64,000 bases of DNA, taken from positions 3,476,181 to 3,540,180 of the forward strand of contig NZ_MCGV01000001.1 of NCBI RefSeq assembly GCF_001705235.1, read 5' to 3'. The stretch comes from Clostridium pasteurianum. GTDB taxonomy: Bacteria > Bacillota > Clostridia > Clostridiales > Clostridiaceae. A model generated the notes under the pieces. The model was not told the DNA's origin. It ran no database searches and worked only from the letters and a program-made list of their open reading frames with translations. Below, piece after piece: positions 40,972-47,758 of this stretch. The stretch's first letter is position 1, and each line of letters starts with the position of its first letter. A program made the translations under genes and the position numbers.

Positions 40972-41047
40972 GCGCTATTAGCTCAGTTGGTAGAGCACCT
41001 GACTCTTAATCAGGGTGCCCAGGGTTCGAGTCCCTGATGGCGCACCA
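40972..41047 (+). tRNA. tRNA-Lys (CTT)
   Basis: Acceptor GCGCTAT pairs with ATGGCGC; the anticodon is CTT. The second copy at 41666 has a paired change in this stem. Confidence 0.95.
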
Positions 41048-41053
41048 TATTAC

Positions 41054-41130
41054 GGTGAGTATAGTTCAGTTGGTAGAGCGCCAGATTGTGGTTCTGGATG
41101 TCTAGGGTTCGAGTCCCTATACTCACCCCA
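41054..41130 (+). tRNA. tRNA-His (GTG)
   Basis: First member of the second five-gene block; same sequence as at 40382. Confidence 0.95.
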
Positions 41131-41134
41131 TTGT

Positions 41135-41210
41135 TGGGATGTAGCCAAGTGGTAAGGCACAGGACTTTGACTCCTGCATTCCGTAGGTTCGAATCCTGCC
41201 ATCCCAGCCA
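41135..41210 (+). tRNA. tRNA-Gln (TTG)
   Basis: Second copy, with the same 4-base spacer to the His gene as in block 1. Confidence 0.95.
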
Positions 41211-41230
41211 ATACATATAAAAATAAATGA

Positions 41231-41306
41231 GGTTTATTAGCTCAGTTGGTAGAGCACATGACTTTTAATCATGGTGTCCGGGGTTCGATTCCCCGATAAG
41301 CCACCA
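41231..41306 (+). tRNA. tRNA-Lys (TTT)
   Basis: Second copy. The 20-base spacer before it differs from block 1 by a single base. Confidence 0.95.
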
Positions 41307-41308
41307 AT

Positions 41309-41391
41309 GCAGGTATGGCGGAATTGGCAGACGCGCTAGACTTAGGATCTAGTACTTCGGTGTGTGGGTTCGACTCCCTCTACCTGCACCA
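41309..41391 (+). tRNA. tRNA-Leu (TAG)
   Basis: Second copy, class II with a variable arm; same spacing as block 1. Confidence 0.95.
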
Positions 41392-41403
41392 ATAAAAAAA
41401 TAT

Positions 41404-41478
41404 GCGGGAGTGGCTCAGTGGTAGAGCGTCACCTTGCCAAGGTGAACGTCGCGAGTTCGAATCTCGTCTTCCGCTCCA
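41404..41478 (+). tRNA. tRNA-Gly (GCC)
   Basis: Second copy; the end of the duplicated block. Confidence 0.95.
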
Positions 41479-41481
41479 TAT

Positions 41482-41555
41482 GCGGGTGTAACTCAATGGT
41501 AGAGTGCTAGCCTTCCAAGCTAGTTACGAGGGTTCGATTCCCTCTACCCGCTCCA
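41482..41555 (+). tRNA. tRNA-Gly (TCC)
   Basis: Third Gly-TCC copy. Confidence 0.95.
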
Positions 41556-41560
41556 AGCGT

Positions 41561-41637
41561 GCGTTTTTAGCTCAGTTGGATAGAGCAACGGCCTTCTAAG
41601 CCGTGGGCCGGGGGTTCGAATCCCTTAAAACGCACCA
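41561..41637 (+). tRNA. tRNA-Arg (TCT)
   Basis: Third Arg-TCT copy. It keeps the 5-base spacer (AAGCG plus T) seen between Gly and Arg at the array start. Confidence 0.95.
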
Positions 41638-41665
41638 ACCTTTTAAAAATATATTTGTTTTATGT

Positions 41666-41741
41666 GCGTTATTAGCTCAGTTGGTAGAGCACCTGACTCT
41701 TAATCAGGGTGCCCAGGGTTCGAGTCCCTGATGACGCACCA
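41666..41741 (+). tRNA. tRNA-Lys (CTT)
   Basis: Acceptor GCGTTAT pairs with ATGACGC. Relative to 40972 a C-G pair has become T-A, keeping the stem. Confidence 0.95.
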
Positions 41742-41766
41742 TTTATTATGTTTAGTTTAATGGCGT

Positions 41767-41842
41767 CGGGGTGTGGCGCAGATGGGAGCGCGCGTGGTTT
41801 GGGACCATGAGGTCGCAGGTTCAATCCCTGTCACCCCGACCA
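41767..41842 (+). tRNA. tRNA-Pro (TGG)
   Basis: Second Pro copy, again followed by a Gly-TCC gene as at the start of the array. Confidence 0.95.
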
Positions 41843-41852
41843 ATAATAATAT

Positions 41853-41926
41853 GCGGGTGTAACTCAATGGTAGAGTGCTAGCCTTCCAAGCTAGTTACGA
41901 GGGTTCGATTCCCTCTACCCGCTCCA
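41853..41926 (+). tRNA. tRNA-Gly (TCC)
   Basis: Fourth Gly-TCC copy. Confidence 0.95.
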
Positions 41927-41948
41927 ATTTTATTAAAGGCGTTTTTAG

Positions 41949-42025
41949 GCGCTCATAGCTCAGTTGGATAGAGTTGCAGACTTCGAATCTGAAGGTCGGG
42001 GGTTCGATTCCCTCTGGGCGCACCA
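41949..42025 (+). tRNA. tRNA-Arg (TCG), last tRNA and candidate integration site
   Basis: The acceptor GCGCTCA pairs with TGGGCGC, the anticodon loop is CTTCGAA (TCG) and CCA is encoded. The top anticodon-stem pair looks like G-A. Its 3' end faces a decayed integrase, the usual arrangement at a tRNA attachment site. Confidence 0.9.
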
Positions 42026-42052
42026 TATATAAATAAATAGAGGCATTACGTG

Positions 42053-42081
42053 AGGTTGATAATTTATATCAGCCTTTTTTT
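42053..42081 (+). terminator. Terminator of the tRNA array
   Basis: AGGTTGATA (42053-42061) pairs with TATCAGCCT (42067-42075, one G-T pair), followed by a run of T. Confidence 0.85.
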
Positions 42082-42087
42082 ATATAT

Positions 42088-42283
42088 TATACTTATTTGT
42101 GATACGCTTTCGATTACATTAAGTTTATTATTAAAGCTGTCTATATTATCTCATTTTAGCCATATAAGCTCACCTTGTCTTAATGCTAGTAATACTTAAT
42201 GCTTGTAATCTATTACCTTTTAAAGCTACTTTAAGGGTGTCTATTTGTTCATTTGTAAAAACTTCTATTTATTTATTTGCCAT
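42088..42283 (-). pseudogene. Decayed tyrosine recombinase (phage/ICE-type integrase) fragment
   Basis: Minus-strand translation shows an integrase-like run with two stops and a frameshift. From the ATG at 42283 it reads MANK, a stop, then IEVFTNEQIDTLKVALKGNR and a few more residues to SIKTR, then a stop. In another frame it continues GELIWLK, a stop, then DNIDSFNNKLNVIESVSQIS. This follows the order of the family's catalytic box I (xTGLRxGELxxLxWxDID, then a strand and xSVSxxx). Only about 65 residues of the normal 370-400 remain. It lies just after tRNA-Arg(TCG), oriented toward it. Confidence 0.7.
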
Positions 42284-42297
42284 GAAAACACTTTTCA

Positions 42298-42310
42298 CGA
42301 ACATATGTTT
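42298..42310. promoter_or_regulatory. Possible LexA (SOS) box upstream of the integrase relic
   Basis: CGAACATATGTTT fits the Gram-positive GAACNNNNGTT(T/C) pattern and sits 15 bases before the relic's ATG. SOS control of integrases is common in mobile elements. One site by eye is weak evidence. Confidence 0.4.
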
Positions 42311-42329
42311 ACAATAAAATTAAAAAATA

Positions 42330-42352
42330 AATAGTGTTAAAAGCACACTATT
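42330..42352. repeat. Short hairpin in the gap between the integrase relic and the ligase gene
   Basis: ATAGTGT (42331-42337) pairs with ACACTAT (42345-42351) and is followed by TTTT; a further ATAGTGT occurs near 42384. The remaining bases up to 42540 show no gene or other feature that I can support. Confidence 0.45.
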
Positions 42353-42540
42353 TTCGATATTAATTATATAATTGCTTTAAAATAGTGTAGAGAATTTCAA
42401 GATAACTGCCTATTTGTTAGAGTTAAATTATGAAATTCACTACAATTAATGTTTATATCTAAAAGGTAGTTTCTATAATAAGGTGATTCATTATTTTTTA
42501 GTAGAATATTGTTTTTTAAATTTTTACTTCTTGAGTTATT

Positions 42541-43839
42541 TTATAGTATTCTTCTATCAATTGTTCTTTTAGCTTTTCCTTCATTTCTTTCAATAGTATT
42601 TGGTTTAACTAACTTTAGTTTTATGCTTATGCCTAAGACAGATTCAATGTTATGTTTAATTTTTTTAGTAATTATTTTGAGTTTTTTAATATCATTTGAG
42701 AAAAATTCTTCATTGACTTCAGCCAAAATTTCTAAAGTATCCAAGTCGTTTACTCTATCAACAAGTAACATATAGTGAGGTTTAGTTTCTTTGTTTTCGA
42801 GTAATACACTTTCAATTTGAGTAGGAAAAACATTAACGCCTCTAATAATGAGCATATCATCGCTTCTTTTTAAACATTTTTCCATTTTGATAAGACTCCT
42901 ACCACATTCACATTTTTCATTATGAAGCGTAGTTAAATCTCTAGTCCTGTACCTTATAAGAGGTAATGCCTCTTTTGTAACAGCTGTAAAAACTATTTCA
43001 CCCTGTGATCCATAAGGAAGAACCTCAAAAGTACTAGGATTTATAATTTCAGGAATAAAGTGATCTTCATTTATATGAAGTCCATTTTGCATTTCACAAT
43101 CAAAAGCGACACCGGGTCCTATTATTTCACTAAGGCCATAAATGTCCATTGCCTTAATATTTAGATTTTGTTCAAGCCTCTTTCTCATATTTTCTGTCCA
43201 AGGTTCAGCACCAAAAATACCAAGTTTTAGATTAAGGTCTTCATTTTTAATTCCCATTTCATGCATTGTTTCAGCTAAATGGAGGGCATAAGAAGGTGTG
43301 CAAGCAAGTACAGTAGTACCAAAATCTTTCATTATTTGTATTTGTTTTTTTGTGTTTCCGGATGAAATTGGTATTACTGTAGCACCGATTTTCTCCACTC
43401 CATAATGTAGCCCAATTCCTCCTGTAAAGAGTCCATAGCCGTATGCCACTTGAACAAAATCATGGCTATTTATTCCATAAGCAGAAAGACATCTTGCTAC
43501 TACCTCAGACCAGGTTACTAAATCTTTTTTTGTATATCCTACTACAATAGGGTGACCGGTTGTTCCTGAGGATGAATTAAGCCTTACTATCTCATTTGTT
43601 GGAACTGCAAATAGACCATAAGGATAATTATTCTTTATATCCTGTTTTGTAGTAAAAGGAAGCTTTGATAAATCATCAATTCCTTTAATATCTCCAGGCT
43701 CCAGCCCTAATTCATGCATTTTTTTTCTATAAAATGGTACGTTATGATAAACATATTCAACGGTATGTACAAGTCTTTTTCCTTGAATTGCTCTCATTTC
43801 TTCACGACTCATGCATTCGTTTTTTTTATCCCAAATCAT
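42541..43839 (-). CDS. paaK: Phenylacetate-CoA ligase (PaaK family)
   Basis: An AMP-forming aryl-CoA ligase that activates phenylacetate or a related aryl acid through an adenylate. Motifs: the P-loop-like [45 protein letters not shown] and the C-terminal [19 protein letters not shown]. At 432 residues it has the exact family size. GGGGGAAT precedes the ATG. It is transcribed away from the PKS cluster across a 459-base gap. Anaerobes often use this enzyme in amino-acid or indolepyruvate metabolism. A link to the cluster (supplying an aryl starter) is possible but not shown. Confidence 0.9.
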   Translation of the reverse strand: MIWDKKNECMSREEMRAIQGKRLVHTVEYVYHNVPFYRKKMHELGLEPGDIKGIDDLSKLPFTTKQDIKNNYPYGLFAVPTNEIVRLNSSSGTTGHPIVVGYTKKDLVTWSEVVARCLSAYGINSHDFVQVAYGYGLFTGGIGLHYGVEKIGATVIPISSGNTKKQIQIMKDFGTTVLACTPSYALHLAETMHEMGIKNEDLNLKLGIFGAEPWTENMRKRLEQNLNIKAMDIYGLSEIIGPGVAFDCEMQNGLHINEDHFIPEIINPSTFEVLPYGSQGEIVFTAVTKEALPLIRYRTRDLTTLHNEKCECGRSLIKMEKCLKRSDDMLIIRGVNVFPTQIESVLLENKETKPHYMLLVDRVNDLDTLEILAEVNEEFFSNDIKKLKIITKKIKHNIESVLGISIKLKLVKPNTIERNEGKAKRTIDRRIL

Positions 43840-44298
43840 TAATATTCCCCCAATTCACAACAAAAATGTTTTCAACAATCCTAGTGTAATTTTATTTTTT
43901 ACTAGAATTTCAAATAAAATATTAAAAAATTTGCATCTTTCTAAAATGCTAAAAATATACTGTCGAATGCTATAGGAGCATAAAAAATAAATGAATTATT
44001 TGTATAAAATTTTTTATAATGTAACTTTATATATAAAATTACAATAAAAAACATTTAAATATTTACAAATACGGCAATAAATATTATAATAGGTAATAGG
44101 TAGACCAAATTATATAATGAATTATAACATTATATACAATATTATGCAAATATTTAAAACTAATACAAAAATAAAATATTCTACATAAAACATTTGAAAT
44201 CAAGATATTAAATGTTAATTTCAGCAAAATTTTTTTATATAAGTATGATAAGCATTTATATTAAAACTTATATGCAAAATTAAAAAGGAGAGATGTAG
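43840..44298. promoter_or_regulatory. Divergent promoter region between paaK and the PKS/NRPS cluster
   Basis: This 459-base gap is extremely AT-rich and holds no gene. Near the cluster start is an inverted repeat, ATATAAGT (44237-44244) with ACTTATAT (44266-44273), overlapping a TATGAT -10-like box at 44244-44249. No convincing -35 was found. The repeat could be an operator for the cluster. Confidence 0.4.
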
Positions 44299-45156
44299 AT
44301 GGTGAGTAATATGAAAAATATTGGAGTAATTGGTGCGGGAGTTATAGGAAAAGGTGTAGCGCAAACATTTTCACAAAAAGGATTTTATGTAAATTTGATT
44401 GATGTTTCAGATGAAATTTTGTCACAAGCAAAAGAAACTATACAGAATAATGTTAGATTACAAAATTTATTTTGCAAAAACAAAATGGAAAATAATTATG
44501 AAGATGTATTATCACGAATAAATTTTACTACTGATTACAATTCCATAAAAAATTCGGATTTTGTTGTAGAAAACGTCACAGAAAAATGGAATATTAAGAA
44601 AGCAGTTTATGAGAAAATAGATAAAATATGTCCAAGCAATTGCATATTTATGGTTAATACATCCTGTATATCTATAACTAAAATTGCAGCATTAACAAAG
44701 AGACAATCTAAAATAATTGGTGCTCATTTTATGAATCCAGTACCAATGAAAGATACAGTGGAAACTATAAGGGGACTTAATACTTCTGATGAAACCATAA
44801 AAAAGGTAGAAGAATTATTCTCAGATATTAATAAGAAATGCATTTTAGTAAATGATTATCCAGGATTTGTTTCAAATAGAATCTCGCATGTTTTTATGAA
44901 TGAAGCTGCTTTTGTAGTACAGGACGGGGTTGCGACACCAGAAAAAGTAGATAAAATATTTAAGAACTGCTTTGGTCATAAAATGGGACCGCTTGAAACA
45001 GCAGATCTTATAGGACTTGATACAGTAATGAATTCATTGGATATACTTTTTGAAAGTTATCAGGATCCTAAGTTTAGATGCTGTCCATTAATTAGAAAAA
45101 TGGTTTATGGTGGAGCCTGCGGAAGAAAAACGGGTAAAGGATTTTATAAGTATTAA
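44299..45156 (+). CDS. 3-hydroxyacyl-CoA dehydrogenase-like enzyme of extender-unit synthesis (FkbK/ZmaG type)
   Basis: An NAD-dependent dehydrogenase of 285 residues, related to 3-hydroxybutyryl-CoA dehydrogenase. The Rossmann motif IGVIGAGVIGKGVAQTFSQKG is at 8-28 and the catalytic His is in GAHFMNPVPMKDTVE. The C-terminal domain has GFVSNRI and ADLIGLDTV. In hydroxy- and methoxymalonyl-ACP pathways this family oxidises the C3 alcohol of glyceryl-ACP to the aldehyde. That role is inferred here from the three matching genes downstream. A primary-metabolism butyrate role is less likely because none of the butyrate genes is adjacent. AAAGGAGAG precedes the ATG. First gene of the cluster. Confidence 0.85.
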   Translation: MVSNMKNIGVIGAGVIGKGVAQTFSQKGFYVNLIDVSDEILSQAKETIQNNVRLQNLFCKNKMENNYEDVLSRINFTTDYNSIKNSDFVVENVTEKWNIKKAVYEKIDKICPSNCIFMVNTSCISITKIAALTKRQSKIIGAHFMNPVPMKDTVETIRGLNTSDETIKKVEELFSDINKKCILVNDYPGFVSNRISHVFMNEAAFVVQDGVATPEKVDKIFKNCFGHKMGPLETADLIGLDTVMNSLDILFESYQDPKFRCCPLIRKMVYGGACGRKTGKGFYKY

Positions 45157-45226
45157 TATAAAAATAATAAAAGAATATGGTTTTCTATTATTAAAAAAAT
45201 ACAATATGTAAAAAGGGGAAGATTTG

Positions 45227-45472
45227 ATGGAAGAGTCAAAAATTAAAATTAAGAATTTCTTATCACGGTATTTTACTAATTATGAATTGAAGGATGACGA
45301 GGATATATTTTCATTAGGGTTTGTAAATTCTTTGTTTGCAATGCAATTAGTAATGTTTATTGAAAAGGAATTTTCAATAACAATTGAAAATGAAGACTTG
45401 GATCTAAGTAATTTTAAGTCAATAAATTCTATGATAAAGCTTATTGATAGTAAAAGGCAAAGTAACAAATAA
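45227..45472 (+). CDS. Free acyl carrier protein (FkbJ/ZmaD type)
   Basis: An 81-residue acyl carrier protein. The phosphopantetheine Ser is S35 in LGFVNSLFAMQLV, a form typical of carrier proteins that carry glyceryl and hydroxymalonyl units, rather than the DSL of fatty-acid ACP. The ATG at 45227 is preferred over the in-frame TTG just before it; AAGGGGAAG lies upstream. It would hold the three-carbon unit while the neighbouring enzymes oxidise it, then deliver it to a PKS acyltransferase. Confidence 0.9.
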   Translation: MEESKIKIKNFLSRYFTNYELKDDEDIFSLGFVNSLFAMQLVMFIEKEFSITIENEDLDLSNFKSINSMIKLIDSKRQSNK

Positions 45473-45547
45473 GAAGTGTAATGTTCGATAGAAATATAAA
45501 TAGATTTTTATCAAGTGTTATAGCTTGATTGTACAAGGGGGAAAATA

Positions 45548-46684
45548 ATGATGTCGTTAACACCAGAACAATTAAAGCTACAGTCAGAATTTAAAATATT
45601 TGTAGATAAGTATATAACGCCTTACGCGGCTAAAAATGATGTAGAAGAAATTCTACAAGAAAATATCATTAACAATATTAAAAAGAAAGGTTACTTGGGT
45701 TCAATGATTCCAAGCAATTTTGGAGGTCTTGGCTTTGATTCTGTTACAATAGGCATATTAAACGAAGAAGTAGGAAAAGGATGTTCATCTACAAGATCAC
45801 TCTTAACTGTACATGGAATGGTAGCAATTGCTATTAATAGATGGGGAACGAAAGAACAGAAAAAATATTGGCTTCCTAAGCTAGCAAAAGGAGAATTAAT
45901 AGGCGCATTTGCACTTACAGAACCAAATGTGGGAAGTGATGCAAATAGTATAGAAACAACAGCTGTTTTGGATGGAGAAAATTATATTTTAAATGGCAAT
46001 AAAAAGTGGATTACTATGGGACAAATTGCGGATGTTTTTTTAGTATTTGCAAAAATAAATGGAAAAACTACTGCACTTTTAGTTAACAAAAGAGCAAAAG
46101 GATTTTCTATAGAGCCAATGAAAGGTCTATTGGGTGCTAGAGCATCAATGATAGCTAAATTAAAATTTGAAAATTGTATTATTCCAAAAGAAAACTTAAT
46201 TGGAAGAGAGGGAATGGGTTTATCCCATGTAGGACTTTATTCTTTAGATTATGGTAGATATACCATTGCATGTGGATGTGTAGGATTAGCACAAGCATGT
46301 TTAAATGAAAGTTTAGCCTATTGTAGAAAAAGAGTACAGTTTAAGGTTGCATTACGGGAGCACCAATTAATACAAAAGATGATAACCGAAATGATTGTAA
46401 ATATACAGGCTGCTAGGCTCCTTTGCTATAATGCAGGACAATTAAGAGATTTAAAGGATCCCGATTCAATAATGGAAACTTGGAATGCTAAGTATTTTGC
46501 TTCAAAAATGGCTAATTCTGTAGCTAGCTATGCTGTGCAAATATTTGGAGCAAAAGGTTTATCTAAAGATTATCCAATCGAGAGATATTTTAGAGACGCA
46601 AGAGTAAATGAGATTATAGAAGGAAGCAGCCAAATACATGAGAGTTTAATAGCTAAAAATGCATTTAGATATGAAAACTTATAA
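45548..46684 (+). CDS. Acyl-CoA dehydrogenase-like flavoenzyme (FkbI/ZmaE type)
   Basis: A FAD-dependent acyl-CoA dehydrogenase family protein of 378 residues. Family blocks: GAFALTEPNVGSDANSIETT (FAD/substrate binding), GRYTIACGCVGLAQACL, QIFGAKGLSKDYPIERYFRD and the catalytic Glu E358 in NEIIEGSSQIHE. In the FkbI group it oxidises the aldehyde on the carrier protein to the carboxylate, giving hydroxymalonyl-ACP. It could instead be a normal beta-oxidation enzyme, but the order ACP - dehydrogenase - FkbH argues for the extender pathway. GGGGGAAAA stands before the ATG. Confidence 0.87.
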   Translation: MMSLTPEQLKLQSEFKIFVDKYITPYAAKNDVEEILQENIINNIKKKGYLGSMIPSNFGGLGFDSVTIGILNEEVGKGCSSTRSLLTVHGMVAIAINRWGTKEQKKYWLPKLAKGELIGAFALTEPNVGSDANSIETTAVLDGENYILNGNKKWITMGQIADVFLVFAKINGKTTALLVNKRAKGFSIEPMKGLLGARASMIAKLKFENCIIPKENLIGREGMGLSHVGLYSLDYGRYTIACGCVGLAQACLNESLAYCRKRVQFKVALREHQLIQKMITEMIVNIQAARLLCYNAGQLRDLKDPDSIMETWNAKYFASKMANSVASYAVQIFGAKGLSKDYPIERYFRDARVNEIIEGSSQIHESLIAKNAFRYENL

Positions 46685-46707
46685 AAATGGAAATTCAGGT
46701 GATTCAA

Positions 46708-47748
46708 ATGGGAAATGTTAAATCAAAAAGGGAAAAAATAAAATGTGTAGTATGGGATTTGGACAACACTATATGGCATGGAATTTTGAGTGAAGACAAA
46801 AATATAACGATTAATGATAAGGCTTTAGAGGTAATTAAAGAATTGGATAATAGGGGGATTTTACAATCTATAGCCAGTAAGAATGATAGTGATGTTGCTA
46901 TAAAAAAGTTAGAAAAATTTGGATTAGCGGATTATTTTATATATCCGCAAATTAATTGGGGACCAAAATCAGAATCAATTGCTGTTATAGCTAAGTCTAT
47001 AAATATAGGAATTGATACAATAGCTTTTGTTGATGATCAGAGTTTTGAGTTAGAGGAAGTAAAATTTACGCATCCCGAAGTTATGTGCATAGATTCTTCT
47101 GAGATAGGAAAAATGTTAGAAATGGATGAAATGAATCCTAAATTTATAACAAAAGATTCTAAGCTTCGTAGAAGTATGTATATCAATGATATAAAAAGAA
47201 ATAAAATTGAAGAGAAATTTAGTGGTACCAAAGAAGAATTTTTATCTTCACTTAATATGAAATTTAAAATATCTGAAGCTAAAGAAGAAGATTTAAAGAG
47301 AGTAGAAGAACTTACGGTAAGAACTCATCAATTAAATACTACTGGATATACGTATTCGTATGATGAATTAAATGAATTTAGAGTTTCAAATAAATATAAG
47401 TTATTAGTGGCGGAATTAGAAGATAAATTTGGAGGATACGGGAAAATAGGATTAACGTTGTTGGAGTGTAATGAGAAATGTTGGACAATTAAATTATTTA
47501 TAATGTCATGTAGGGTTGTGTCTAGAGGGGTAGGGAGTGTATTACTTAATTACCTAATGAAGTTGTCAAAACACAATAATGTGAAATTAAGAGCTGAATT
47601 TGTACCTACAGACAGAAATAGAATGATGTATATTACTTATAAGTTTGCTGGTTTTAAGCAGATAGATAAAATAGGTAATATTACATATTTAGAAAATAAT
47701 TTAGATAACATTCAGGAATTTCCAAGTTATATAGAGATAGAATACTAA
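46708..47748 (+). CDS. FkbH-like glyceryl transferase/phosphatase
   Basis: A two-domain protein of 346 residues. The N-terminal HAD-IIIC domain has the motif VVWDLDNTIW (D17 and D19). The C-terminal half is a GNAT-like region with RTHQLNTTGYTYS and the acyl-carrying Cys, C268, in MSCRVVSRGVG. The FkbH family takes 1,3-bisphosphoglycerate, removes phosphate and loads glycerate on the free ACP. The frame opens at 46687, but AGGTGAT fits the ATG at 46708. This gene is the most specific sign of a hydroxy- or methoxymalonyl-ACP pathway. Confidence 0.92.
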   Translation: MGNVKSKREKIKCVVWDLDNTIWHGILSEDKNITINDKALEVIKELDNRGILQSIASKNDSDVAIKKLEKFGLADYFIYPQINWGPKSESIAVIAKSINIGIDTIAFVDDQSFELEEVKFTHPEVMCIDSSEIGKMLEMDEMNPKFITKDSKLRRSMYINDIKRNKIEEKFSGTKEEFLSSLNMKFKISEAKEEDLKRVEELTVRTHQLNTTGYTYSYDELNEFRVSNKYKLLVAELEDKFGGYGKIGLTLLECNEKCWTIKLFIMSCRVVSRGVGSVLLNYLMKLSKHNNVKLRAEFVPTDRNRMMYITYKFAGFKQIDKIGNITYLENNLDNIQEFPSYIEIEY

Positions 47749-47758
47749 ATGGAAAGGG

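Noticed and set aside
39955-41216. Three minus-strand reading frames of 68-82 residues (39955-40200, 40296-40544, 41010-41216) with phrases such as GLEPWAP and GFEPPA.
   Set aside because: They are the reverse complement of tRNA genes, a well-known source of false gene calls.
40124-42025. The regular repeats in this region as a CRISPR array.
   Set aside because: The repeats are complete tRNA genes with cloverleaf folds and encoded CCA. No CRISPR array or cas gene was seen in the window.
42509-42775. An 88-residue hydrophobic plus-strand frame at the paaK end.
   Set aside because: It is antisense to the conserved C-terminus of the ligase.
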